From assembly GCF_000817815.1 (NCBI RefSeq), contig NZ_JPRD01000040.1:49512-113511 (forward strand): DNA of 64,000 nt, read 5' to 3'. Shown here piece by piece: positions 49,359 to 57,260 of this stretch. Origin of the DNA: Vibrio owensii CAIM 1854 = LMG 25443 (lineage in GTDB: Bacteria > Pseudomonadota > Gammaproteobacteria > Enterobacterales > Vibrionaceae). The notes under the pieces are model-generated. The model was not told the DNA's origin. It searched no databases and saw only the letters and a list, made by a program, of their open reading frames with translations. Made by a program: the position numbers and the translations under genes. The first letter of the stretch is position 1. The number at the start of each line of letters is the position of its first letter.

Positions 49359-50378
49359 ATGAAGCTTTCAAGCCAGTTAGTGTTAAGTTCACTAGCTGTA
49401 TTCGTATTGACTGCCTGTTCAGGTGGTGCAAACCAGCGTCGTCAAGCAAAAGACGACTTCGAGTACTTGAACACCCCACCTCTTGAAGAGTGGAGTGTTC
49501 CCGCAGGTGCTGTTCCTCAGTTTTACCCTAACTACCGTATCCCACAAGGTGAGTACGCTGGTGGTATTGGTAAAGAAGTGGATATTCGTCCGCCGCAGCA
49601 AGTATTGGAATTGATCCCTGGTGCTCGCCTAGATCGCAGCAATGACGGTGAAGTAACACTGTGGCTGCTTCGCAAGGATGAATTGGATAAAGTTTGGCAA
49701 ACCGTTCAAGACATGGTTGCTGAGAACAAGATCCCAGTAGAAAACCAAACCGACAATCGTATCGAAACGGGTTGGGTAACTTGGAACTCACCAGATGAAG
49801 ACATGGAAATCGGCAGCCGCTACGAAATTACTCGTGGTGAGATGAACGGTCGCCATGGCTTTAAAGTGAGCTTGATTGATTGGCGTGAAGGCAATCAAGT
49901 TAAAGAAGTAACACGTACTAACCGTGAGCGTTACAACGTGTTTATGACTAACTTGGTTACTGCTCGTTATGACCAACACGTTCGTGAAGAAGCACAGCGT
50001 AAAGCACAAGAGCTAGTGAAGCACATCCCAATTACTATGGGTAAAGACCGCAGCGGTCTACCAGTGATCATTGCTCGTGCTCAATACAACGTAGTGTGGA
50101 ACCGCCTACCAGACATCATGCCGAAGATGGGCTTCACTATCGAAGAGCGCAGCCAATCTCAAGGTACGGTGACAGCGAAATACGCATCACCTGATGATGC
50201 TTTCTGGAATGACATCGGCGTGAAACCAGTCGACCTAGCAGCAGGTAAATACACTTTCCTATTGGGTGACTTGGGTAACCGTACTTCTATCAACATTACT
50301 GACTCTTCTGGTAAGCCAGTAGAAGAAGAATTCTTGAAATCACTTGCGCCAGTATTGGCTGCGGTAGTGAAAGATTAA
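49359..50378 (+). CDS. bamC: Outer-membrane assembly lipoprotein BamC
   Basis: Lipoprotein subunit of the BAM complex. It is 339 aa (E. coli 344). The signal and lipobox VFVLTAC put the lipidated Cys at 20; an unstructured segment (21-90) with DFEYLNTPPLEEW contacts BamD, and two helix-grip domains follow at about 95-210 and 225-335. It sits behind dapA, as in E. coli, and is closed by a terminator. The purC gene found next in E. coli is absent here. Confidence 0.95.
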   Translation: MKLSSQLVLSSLAVFVLTACSGGANQRRQAKDDFEYLNTPPLEEWSVPAGAVPQFYPNYRIPQGEYAGGIGKEVDIRPPQQVLELIPGARLDRSNDGEVTLWLLRKDELDKVWQTVQDMVAENKIPVENQTDNRIETGWVTWNSPDEDMEIGSRYEITRGEMNGRHGFKVSLIDWREGNQVKEVTRTNRERYNVFMTNLVTARYDQHVREEAQRKAQELVKHIPITMGKDRSGLPVIIARAQYNVVWNRLPDIMPKMGFTIEERSQSQGTVTAKYASPDDAFWNDIGVKPVDLAAGKYTFLLGDLGNRTSINITDSSGKPVEEEFLKSLAPVLAAVVKD

Positions 50379-50415
50379 TTGCTTAAGACAGCTAAGTAGT
50401 TAGACACAGATAAAC

Positions 50416-50441
50416 AAAAGGGACCTTCTTGGTCCCTTTTT
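50416..50441 (+). terminator. bamC terminator
   Basis: AAAAGGGACC (50416-50425) pairs with GGTCCCTTTT (50431-50440), followed by T. Confidence 0.9.
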
Positions 50442-50506
50442 AGTATTAGTTTTAATGAGAGTACTCAGTACTTTGCTTTGAGTTCAGAGTAAGCTCAAAT
50501 GAGATA

Positions 50507-50710
50507 TTAACGAGATTCGTCTTTCTTCTCACCATTTTCGCCGTAGCGTTCTTTATCCAACTCGTTCAGCTTATCTAAATCGTTCTTACGACCTTTATCC
50601 ATCTGACCAAACTTCATTTTTGCGGTGTACTTGAGCGCAGCAATATTCCCCACCACGATGCTGACCACTATGATGATAATGACCCAAGGGTTGGTTAATA
50701 GTTCGATCAT
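50507..50710 (-). CDS. DUF2897 family small membrane protein
   Basis: 67 aa: one N-terminal membrane helix (residues 9-29, PWVIIIIVVSIVVGNIAAL) and a highly charged cytoplasmic tail rich in Lys, Asp and Glu. It fits DUF2897, a small Vibrio/Shewanella family of unknown function. Its ATG overlaps the stop of the upstream M15 peptidase gene by 4 bp (ATGA), so the two are translated together. Confidence 0.8.
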   Translation of the reverse strand: MIELLTNPWVIIIIVVSIVVGNIAALKYTAKMKFGQMDKGRKNDLDKLNELDKERYGENGEKKDESR

Positions 50711-51405
50711 AGAGCCTCCGGCGGCGTGATATTGTGAATGAATTTGGTAACGACCTTATCCAAATTATTCAATATGACGTCAATCCCTGCAATGTTATCG
50801 ATCTGATTTTGCTCAATGAGCTGATTTCTCAGAACTTCGGGCGTCAAATGAGTTAGGCATTGCTGCCCTACAGAACGATGGCTGATGTGCCAGGGTTCAA
50901 TGGCAACGCCACCCAAATCTTGCTGATAAGGGAAGAAGAAGCCAAAGTGCTCTAAATTGGCTGCTAACCATTGATAGAAAGGTAACTGGTGACCTTCTAA
51001 GTATTCCCACGGCTCTAACTGCAATTGTGTGTCTGACGGTAGCAAGTTACGTGCGTAGACATCAAAATCACAACCCCAATGATGTCGGCTTCCGCCCGGT
51101 AAGGCAGACCAACGAAGAATAGCCATCAGCTTTTCTTCATCACTGAGTTTCGCCTTGTCTAGAGGCTGGGAGTGAGAATCTAATATGGCTAAGTCACCGG
51201 AAAACTTACCGTTCCAGATCGCTTTTTGACGGTTGAAATCGCGAAAGCCGCTGGCGATTTCCATCTTAAAGCCCGCTTTGTTTGCCGCATCAATCATCTG
51301 CAGCAAATCCTCTGCGACCTCTGGATGAAGCATAAAGGCTTTTTGACCCGCTAAAGTGGATTGCAGATGCGAGTCAGTGATTCCGGTAAGTTGCTCTGGT
51401 GTCAT
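50707..51405 (-). CDS. M15 family (VanY-type) D-alanyl-D-alanine carboxypeptidase
   Basis: 232 aa. The zinc-binding motif is seen as SRHHWGCDFDVY near residue 121 (SxHxxGxxxD) and EPWHISH near 170, the two halves of the M15B active site. ASGFRDFNRQKAIW near 50 is the substrate-binding region. No signal peptide is visible, so it may act in the cytoplasm on recycled muropeptides or reach the periplasm by another route. It is followed by DUF2897 with a 4-bp overlap and lies 39 bp downstream of dapE. Confidence 0.85.
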   Translation of the reverse strand: MTPEQLTGITDSHLQSTLAGQKAFMLHPEVAEDLLQMIDAANKAGFKMEIASGFRDFNRQKAIWNGKFSGDLAILDSHSQPLDKAKLSDEEKLMAILRWSALPGGSRHHWGCDFDVYARNLLPSDTQLQLEPWEYLEGHQLPFYQWLAANLEHFGFFFPYQQDLGGVAIEPWHISHRSVGQQCLTHLTPEVLRNQLIEQNQIDNIAGIDVILNNLDKVVTKFIHNITPPEAL

Positions 51406-51444
51406 GGTGTTCTCGTTAAATACTACTTGCTACACACTTAGGCG

Positions 51445-52581
51445 CTATTTTGCTAACAGATGCTTTAATGTGTTCTCGTACATGTCAGTCAACTTTTCTA
51501 GATCGTCCACTTTCACGCACTCGTTCACTTTATGAATCGTCGCATTAACAGGGCCAAGTTCAACCACCTGACCACCCATGCGAGCGATAAAGCGCCCATC
51601 AGATGTACCGCCTGTTGTCAGAAGAGCAGGCTTAGTGCTGTTTACTTCATCAACTGCTGCTACCACTGCGTCTAGCAATGCGCCAGTGTCAGTTAAGAAC
51701 GGGTCGCCGTTGAAGGTCCATTTTAGATCGTAGTCTAGCTCGTGTTTATCCAGCGTTTCAGTGACGCGTTGAACGATCACTTCATTGCTGAGTTCAGTGC
51801 TAAAACGCAGGTTGAACTGAACATTGAACTCGCCAGGAATGACGTTAGACGCGCCAGTCCCTGCTGAAACATTCGGGATCTGGAAGCTAGTCGGAGGGAA
51901 GTAGTCGTTACCTTGGTCCCACTCAGTGGTGGCAAGCTCATGGATAGCCATTAAAGACTGGTGAACTGGGTTGTTTGCAAGGTGAGGGTAGGCCACGTGA
52001 CCTTGTGTACCTTTTACGGTTAGGTCACCAGTGATTGAGCCACGACGGCCATTTTTCACTACATCACCAACCACTTCTGTACTTGAAGGTTCGCCAACGA
52101 TACACATGTCGATGTTCTCGCCGCGTTCCATTAGGGTTTCAACAACGCGAACGGTACCGTTGATGAATGGACCTTCTTCGTCTGAAGTGATCAAGAAGCC
52201 GATCGAGCCTTTGTGGTCCGGGTTTTCTGCAATAAAGCGCTCAACCGCAACCACCATACAAGCCAGTGAGCCTTTCATGTCGGCCGCACCGCGACCGTGA
52301 AGGTAACCATCGATAATGGTCGGTTCAAATGGTGGTGTATCCCACAGTTCTAACTTACCCGCTGGCACAACGTCTGTGTGGCCGGCAAAGGCAAACAGTG
52401 GTGCTTCTGTACCACGGCGAGCCCAGAAGTTAGTGGTGTCTTCAAACACCATGACTTCAATTTCAAAACCAAGCGCTTTCAATCGCTCGATCATTACTTC
52501 CTGGCAGCCTGCATCTTCAGGCGTTACGGACTGGCGGCTAATCAGGTCTTTAGCAAGTGCCAGTACTGGACTGTCTGTCAT
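51445..52581 (-). CDS. dapE: Succinyl-diaminopimelate desuccinylase
   Basis: Removes succinate from N-succinyl-LL-DAP in lysine/peptidoglycan precursor synthesis; 378 aa (E. coli 375). An M20 dizinc enzyme: FAGHTDVVPAG near 64 has metal ligand His, and DEEGPFINGT near 131 has the catalytic Glu pair. GRGAADMKGSLACMV gives the bridging Asp. It lies 18 bp after the ArsC-family gene, which is the yffB-dapE pair of E. coli. Confidence 0.96.
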   Translation of the reverse strand: MTDSPVLALAKDLISRQSVTPEDAGCQEVMIERLKALGFEIEVMVFEDTTNFWARRGTEAPLFAFAGHTDVVPAGKLELWDTPPFEPTIIDGYLHGRGAADMKGSLACMVVAVERFIAENPDHKGSIGFLITSDEEGPFINGTVRVVETLMERGENIDMCIVGEPSSTEVVGDVVKNGRRGSITGDLTVKGTQGHVAYPHLANNPVHQSLMAIHELATTEWDQGNDYFPPTSFQIPNVSAGTGASNVIPGEFNVQFNLRFSTELSNEVIVQRVTETLDKHELDYDLKWTFNGDPFLTDTGALLDAVVAAVDEVNSTKPALLTTGGTSDGRFIARMGGQVVELGPVNATIHKVNECVKVDDLEKLTDMYENTLKHLLAK

Positions 52582-52599
52582 CCTTGAGTGTTCCTTAAA

Positions 52600-52950
52600 T
52601 TAAGAGTTAAAAATGGTCGCGTATTGGTCTGCTTTGAAACCGATATGAAGTTGGTCTTCAACTTTCAAGATTGGGCGCTTAATCATCGCTGGATTTTCTA
52701 CTAATAGCGCGATTGCGTTTTCTTCGTTAAGAGAATCTTTTTGCTCTTGGGTCAGTTGACGGTAAGTCGTGCCACGCTTGTTCAGAACTTGCTCCCAACC
52801 TAGTGCGTTACAAAATTCAGCTACCATTGCCGCATCGACACCTTGTTTGCGGTAGTCGTGAAAATCAAAAGCAACGTTTTCTGCTTCTAGCCATTTTTTG
52901 GCTTTTTTAATCGTGTCGCAGTTTGGGATGCCGAACATAGTGATCGTCAT
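52600..52950 (-). CDS. ArsC/Spx-family protein (YffB-like)
   Basis: 116 aa thioredoxin-fold protein. ITMFGIPNCDTIKKAKKWLE holds the lone Cys of the ArsC family; LLVENPAMIKRPILKV is the C-terminal motif. It corresponds to YffB, which precedes dapE in E. coli and whose function is unclear; it lacks the Arg pattern of true arsenate reductases. Distinct from the ArsC-like gene at 43511. Confidence 0.88.
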   Translation of the reverse strand: MTITMFGIPNCDTIKKAKKWLEAENVAFDFHDYRKQGVDAAMVAEFCNALGWEQVLNKRGTTYRQLTQEQKDSLNEENAIALLVENPAMIKRPILKVEDQLHIGFKADQYATIFNS

Positions 52951-53254
52951 ATTATTTCCTTTTCTCTTTGTACTTTACTTATCGGTTTGCGCTATGGAAC
53001 GCCCGATTTTGCATTGTTTTTGGCTGTTCAAGCATCCTATCAAGAAGCAACCAATGTGACAAAATCATGCGGCGAATATTTCACAGGTCAGTGCTCTATT
53101 CAGGCTTATTTTGTAGCTCATTCCTCCACCAAATGGTGATCAGATTGATAAAAAACTCGGCTAAATAGCACGGAAAAGTCGAGTTATTGATCAAACGCAA
53201 CATCTCGCCGAGCAAAAAAGAAATAATGAATCAGCACAATTTTAGGAGGTGTCA
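52951..53254. other. Gene-free stretch before the small winged-helix gene
   Basis: 304 bp between the divergent yffB-like and winged-helix genes. It includes the inverted repeat AACTCG (53154-53159)/CGAGTT (53180-53185) and TTGATC-rich sequence near 53187-53192; otherwise AT-rich with no other element I can support. Confidence 0.5.
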
Positions 53255-53542
53255 ATGGAATTGAGTCCTGTTTTTGCAAGGCGGCTATATTTGGCCTTGT
53301 TGGTGGAAAACCTAGAAAGGCCAAATGTACCAAAATTGATCGAAAGAACGGGGTGGCCTCGTCGTACTATTCAAGATGTACTCAAGGCATTACCGGGGAT
53401 CGGCATCGAACTCATCTTCGTTCAAGATGGTCGACGTCATAACGACGGCTATTACCAACTTTCGGATTGGGGACCTTTTGACAGTCAATGGGTTCTTGAG
53501 CGAGAGGGAGATATCGCTAGCAGTCTTGGATTTCGTGCATAA
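53255..53542 (+). CDS. Small winged-helix DNA-binding protein
   Basis: 95 aa from ATG at 53255 with AGGAGGT 4 bp upstream; a GTG at 53249 overlaps that site and is rejected. RPNVPKLIERTGWPRRTIQD (about 25-44) is a typical helix-turn-helix, followed by a wing (LIFVQDGRRHNDGYYQLSDW). This type of small winged-helix protein occurs in many Vibrio genomes; the target is unknown. It may control its own promoter or the divergent yffB-dapE genes. Confidence 0.8.
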   Translation: MELSPVFARRLYLALLVENLERPNVPKLIERTGWPRRTIQDVLKALPGIGIELIFVQDGRRHNDGYYQLSDWGPFDSQWVLEREGDIASSLGFRA

Positions 53543-53564
53543 GCCAGCAATTGCTGGCTTTTTT
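53541..53564 (+). terminator. Terminator of the winged-helix gene
   Basis: AAGCCAGC/GCTGGCTT stem (53541-53560) and T-run; it begins within the stop codon. Confidence 0.9.
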
Positions 53565-53579
53565 ACGTCTGGAAAACGC

Positions 53580-53912
53580 TTATTGGCAGCGGTAGGCAGT
53601 ACCTAGCACGCTGAAAGAAGTCACAAAGTCTTGAGGTGAGACCATGTAAACGGTGTCGGCCTCGAGCAAAGCAGCATTGTTTTTCAAATCGGCCATCGCA
53701 CCATGCATCATGGCATCGTTGGTGTAGAACAAGTAATTATACCAATGTCCTTCGCTGCCAGTCACTTCACCTAGGTACTCGCATTGATCTGGATTGAACT
53801 GGCTATCAATGCGAATCTGCACATCACTACCTAGTTCAGTTGACAGTATGGATGGTGATGAACACCCCATCAAAGCCAATGCGATGCTTCCTATCATCAC
53901 ATAACGTTGCAT
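53580..53912 (-). CDS. DUF4156 family lipoprotein
   Basis: 110 aa. The lipobox LALMGC makes Cys17 the lipidated residue, followed by Ser17+ (CSSPS), which suggests outer-membrane sorting. CEYLGEVTGSEGHWYNYLFY (from residue 43) is the DUF4156 core, and NAALLEADTVYMVSPQ lies in the second half. Function unknown. It begins 1 bp before the end of the upstream DUF2956 gene, so they form a pair. Confidence 0.82.
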   Translation of the reverse strand: MQRYVMIGSIALALMGCSSPSILSTELGSDVQIRIDSQFNPDQCEYLGEVTGSEGHWYNYLFYTNDAMMHGAMADLKNNAALLEADTVYMVSPQDFVTSFSVLGTAYRCQ

Positions 53913-53913
53913 G

Positions 53914-54267
53914 CTATTTCCCCATTATGATGTAAGCCGCAAAACCTGCCCAACTTAAAACCAATAGCGCCCAAGGTAAGACGGCAGGTTTGCTCGTTGG
54001 TGCTTCAACGTCTGAAGAACCTTGTTCAACTACGTCATCAACTTGGCGCTGTTTTTCTCTTTGCTGCTTTTTCTTCGCTTTATCCGCTTGTCGGTTGCGC
54101 TCTTTCTGCTGCTTCTTGTACTGAGCAATGCCTTTCTCAATACCTTGAGCGATCAGTTTAGTCTGTTCTTTGGTTTGCCCAGGTTTTTGCGTGGATTTAG
54201 CAATCTTCATCGCTTCTGTTTGGGTTTCTTGGGAAGGAACGGGTGCTGCTGTGTTTTTCTTCTTCAT
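53914..54267 (-). CDS. DUF2956 family tail-anchored protein
   Basis: 117 aa. The first 80 residues are Lys/Gln/Glu-rich and probably coiled (KKQQREKQRQVDDVVEQ), and residues 97-114 are a single C-terminal membrane helix. This matches DUF2956 of marine gammaproteobacteria; function unknown. It is followed immediately by the DUF4156 gene, and the two are probably cotranscribed. Divergent from DUF2919. Confidence 0.8.
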   Translation of the reverse strand: MKKKNTAAPVPSQETQTEAMKIAKSTQKPGQTKEQTKLIAQGIEKGIAQYKKQQKERNRQADKAKKKQQREKQRQVDDVVEQGSSDVEAPTSKPAVLPWALLVLSWAGFAAYIIMGK

Positions 54268-54410
54268 GTTTCCATCGACGTCACTGTAAATCTAAACCTA
54301 GTTTACCTGCGTAAGATGATGAAATGAACTTTAGTTCTCAGCTTTGCTGGGTTGCAACTCTGAAGCGATCAGTTAAAGTGGCGTTTTTATGAAACTAAGA
54401 AGACGATATT

Positions 54411-54896
54411 GTGCGTTACTCATTTGATCAGTACGACGCTCATGGATTTTTGAAAGCGCCAATTATGTTATGGCTAGGGTGGATGTTCCTAGCACGCTCT
54501 TGGGTGGTGTTTGCCATGGCAGGAGTGAGTAGAGACAGCGGTAGCAAGATATTATCGATTGTTTATCCCGACTCTAATACGCTATATCTCGGACTATCGA
54601 TGGGTATTCCAAGTTTATTATTGATGTGGTTGATGGGCTTGCGCCATCCAGACAGAGGTTGGGTGAATCAAATTACCCAGCATGGTCGTGCCATGACTTT
54701 GATCTTGTGCGGTATTCAATTGGTTCAGACCATGTATCATGTCTACTTAGAACATGGTGTATTCAACTGGGCAAACGCGCTCACTATTACCCTGTTAGCT
54801 TGGTTTATGATCTATCTTTTTAATGGAAGATGGGTGAAAGACTGTTTCAACGTGCCACAAGTTGAGCACAAAGAAGAACAGCCATCGAAGAATTAA
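54411..54896 (+). CDS. DUF2919 family membrane protein (YfeZ-like)
   Basis: 161 aa with a GTG start at 54411; four membrane segments at about 18-37, 62-78, 94-112 and 123-140. It fits DUF2919, to which E. coli YfeZ belongs. It precedes the yfeX-type peroxidase gene by 44 bp, as yfeZ and yfeX are neighbours in E. coli, so the two may work together at the membrane. Function unknown. Confidence 0.8.
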   Translation: MRYSFDQYDAHGFLKAPIMLWLGWMFLARSWVVFAMAGVSRDSGSKILSIVYPDSNTLYLGLSMGIPSLLLMWLMGLRHPDRGWVNQITQHGRAMTLILCGIQLVQTMYHVYLEHGVFNWANALTITLLAWFMIYLFNGRWVKDCFNVPQVEHKEEQPSKN

Positions 54897-54940
54897 GAAC
54901 AAAAAATTCCCGCATGGGGCAATGTATAGAGGATTTCTCA

Positions 54941-55843
54941 ATGTCACAAGCTCAAACGGCGATTGTGCCTGAAGCAGGACCATTTGCACTTTACACTCAG
55001 TTAAAAGTGAACCAAAACCGTGAAAACGTGCTGGCGAAACTGAAAGCGCTACCTGAGCTAGTAAAAGAGCTCAATGCGAACCAACCAGGTGCAGACCTAA
55101 CAATTTCTATCGCATTCACTAAGTCTTTCTGGCAGCACCTAAACATGCAAATGCCAGAAGAGTTGATTGATTTTCCACAATTGGGTGAAGGTGACGTGAT
55201 TGCTCCGGCATCAGACGTTGATGTACTGATCCACTGTCATTCAACGCGCCACGATTTGCACTTCTACGTTCTTCGTAAGTTCCTAGTGGACACAGCGGAA
55301 GACGTAACAATTGTTGACGAAACATACGGCTACCGTTACCTAGATGCTCGTGACATGACAGAATTTGTTGATGGTACAGAGAACCCGAAAGGCGACGCAC
55401 GTGCTGACGTAGCATTGATCAAAGACGGTGCTTTCGCTGGTGGTAGTTACGTGATGGTTCAACGCTTTGAGCACAACCTTCCTGCATGGAACCGTTTGAA
55501 CGTGTCTGCACAAGAGAAAGTGATTGGTCGTACTAAGCCTGACTCTATCGAGCTAGAAGATGTTCCAGCCGCTTCTCACGTAGGTCGTGTGGACATCAAA
55601 GAAGAAGGCAAAGGCCTTAAGATCGTTCGTCACAGCTTGCCATACGGCACAGTAACGGGCGCACACGGTCTGCTGTTTATCTCTTACTGCAACACTATCC
55701 ACAACATCAAAGTGATGCTTGAAAGCATGTACGGCGTGACAGATGGTAAGACTGACCAACTGCTTCGCTTCACTAAAGCGGTAACAGGTGCGTACTTCTT
55801 CGCTCCTTCACAAGAAATGCTAGCGGAATTGGCGATTAAGTGA
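54941..55843 (+). CDS. yfeX: Dyp-type heme peroxidase (YfeX-like)
   Basis: 300 aa from ATG at 54941 with AGAGGA 7-8 bp upstream; an ATG at 54914 is rejected. The distal heme-pocket motif is FVDGTENP with Asp144, the proximal His is His213 in ASHVGR, and GAHGLLFISYCNT is near 255. YfeX has been described as a porphyrinogen or heme-related peroxidase in E. coli; the physiological substrate is disputed. It is cytoplasmic (no signal peptide). Closed by a terminator. Confidence 0.92.
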   Translation: MSQAQTAIVPEAGPFALYTQLKVNQNRENVLAKLKALPELVKELNANQPGADLTISIAFTKSFWQHLNMQMPEELIDFPQLGEGDVIAPASDVDVLIHCHSTRHDLHFYVLRKFLVDTAEDVTIVDETYGYRYLDARDMTEFVDGTENPKGDARADVALIKDGAFAGGSYVMVQRFEHNLPAWNRLNVSAQEKVIGRTKPDSIELEDVPAASHVGRVDIKEEGKGLKIVRHSLPYGTVTGAHGLLFISYCNTIHNIKVMLESMYGVTDGKTDQLLRFTKAVTGAYFFAPSQEMLAELAIK

Positions 55844-55867
55844 TTCTTCGCTAACCCTCCAATGATT

Positions 55868-55894
55868 AAAAAGGCAGAGTGATCTGCCTTTTTT
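55868..55894. terminator. Terminator between yfeX and melR
   Basis: AAAAAGGCAGA (55868-55878) pairs with TCTGCCTTTTT (55883-55893). A-run and T-run serve both convergent genes. Confidence 0.9.
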
Positions 55895-55921
55895 GTTTCC
55901 TCTCATTCTTGCCTGATAAGA

Positions 55922-56932
55922 CTAACTGACCGTCAGTGGTCTTTTGCCATCAATGGCACCTTTCTCTAGTTCGTAAAGTGGGCTAGTACTGTGACTGCTC
56001 CAGCGATGATCTTCGCGTGACTTCTTGCGATATTGCGTTGGCGTTACACCAATATAATTCTGAAAAGTCTCATAAAATCGGCTGCTAGAATTAAAACCTA
56101 CCGTTAAAGCAATATCTAAAATTGTCCGGTCGGTATCACTCAACAGCGCTCTGGCGTGGTTAATCCGCATTGCCGTGATGTATTGCTTGATGGTCATCTG
56201 CATGGTTCGTCGGAACACGTTCATCGCGTAATTAGTGTGCAGTCCAATGTGTTCTGCGATATCTTTTATCGTGATCGGTTGGTTATGATGGGTGGCAATG
56301 TATTCCAGCATTTGACTGACGTAAAACTGCGAGTGTTTGGAGACGCCTTTTTTGGTCGACTTCTCTTGTCGATTGATACTCAGTTGTTGCCATCCATCTA
56401 AGCACATTCTTTTTAACATCAAGCCAATTTCATCAATCGCTAATTGCTGGCGACTTTCCGAAGAGTGGCTTATTTCTTTAGCCCAGCGTGCTAACTCAAA
56501 CTCGCTGACTAATGAACTGGCGTTTGATTGCAGCACACAACCATGAGTGATCTGATTGACGAAGTCTCGATTTAGTGTCCAAGACATAAAGTGGTGAATC
56601 GGAATATTGATGATCCCCATATTATGACTCTTGCCCGGGTTGGTGAGTCGATGAGGAACCGACGCCCAAAACAATCCTATCGAGCCCGCTTTTACCACGA
56701 CTGGGCTGCCATTAATGATGTACTCAACATCATCGCCAAAAGGAATGTTTACCTCTACTTGTCCGTGCCAGTGATAACCCGGCATAGAGTGGGGCGGCCT
56801 AAGCTCGATATCGATTTTTTCATAGGATGAGTACAGCGAAAGTGGGCTTACAGAAACCGTTTCGGAAGAATACTTATCTTGAATCACGACTTTCAATGTA
56901 TCTAACTCTGCCTTGGACTCTACCTTCGCCAT
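55922..56932 (-). CDS. melR: MelR-like AraC-family transcriptional activator
   Basis: 336 aa. The N-terminal sugar-sensing cupin-like domain includes PGYHWHGQVEVNIPF (residues 51-65). The C-terminal AraC DNA-binding domain (about 205-303) contains IKDIAEHIGLHTNYAMNVFR and, as second helix-turn-helix, ILDIALTVGFNSSSRFYETF. It is divergent from melA and therefore the likely melibiose-dependent activator, as in E. coli. It is about 30 residues longer than the E. coli protein, mostly as a C-terminal tail. A TTAGGAAAC box lies 11-19 bp upstream of its ATG, hinting at autoregulation. Confidence 0.9.
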   Translation of the reverse strand: MAKVESKAELDTLKVVIQDKYSSETVSVSPLSLYSSYEKIDIELRPPHSMPGYHWHGQVEVNIPFGDDVEYIINGSPVVVKAGSIGLFWASVPHRLTNPGKSHNMGIINIPIHHFMSWTLNRDFVNQITHGCVLQSNASSLVSEFELARWAKEISHSSESRQQLAIDEIGLMLKRMCLDGWQQLSINRQEKSTKKGVSKHSQFYVSQMLEYIATHHNQPITIKDIAEHIGLHTNYAMNVFRRTMQMTIKQYITAMRINHARALLSDTDRTILDIALTVGFNSSSRFYETFQNYIGVTPTQYRKKSREDHRWSSHSTSPLYELEKGAIDGKRPLTVS

Positions 56933-57040
56933 CGCCCACCTCTTAGGAAACTGTATAAGTTCTTTGTACTAAATCTGTTGAAACAAAACTCAGAACAGCT
57001 TCAAAAACACCGATTACTCTGTTTTATAAGATTTTGGTTA

Positions 57041-57056
57041 TGTGACTTAAATCGCC
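57041..57056. promoter_or_regulatory. Candidate CRP site of the mel locus
   Basis: TGTGA-cttaaa-TCGCC: a perfect left half-site and a 3/5 right half-site of TGTGA-N6-TCACA. The E. coli mel operon is CRP-controlled. Confidence 0.4.
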
Positions 57057-57115
57057 GTGCTAGCAAGCCTCAGCGTATCTTCCCACCTTCTTTATCCGTG
57101 ATTTACACAAAAATA

Positions 57116-57167
57116 TCCCATTTCCTAAGATTTTTTACTGGTTGATTTTAAATGTTAGGAAACGGGA
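57116..57167. repeat. Inverted pair of TTAGGAAAyGGGA boxes
   Basis: TCCCATTTCCTAA (57116-57128) and TTAGGAAACGGGA (57155-57167) are inverted copies with 12 of 13 identical bases, 26 bp apart, 94 bp upstream of melA. Confidence 0.7.
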
Positions 57168-57260
57168 GAGTGATTGGTTTATCTGAGACGAATTCGGCGT
57201 TGCGACAGGTGTAACTTAAATGCATCGAAACAAAAGTATGAAAGCAAAAAGGATTCAACT

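Larger units (their letters stand above)
56933..57260. promoter_or_regulatory. melR/melA divergent control region
   Basis: 328 bp without a gene. It holds three TTAGGAAA boxes (56943-56951; reverse at 57116-57128; 57155-57167) and a possible CRP site (57041-57056). The 13-bp boxes TTAGGAAACGGGA and its inverted copy differ by one base and are centred 39 bp apart. These are candidate MelR operators; no earlier description is assumed. Confidence 0.6.
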
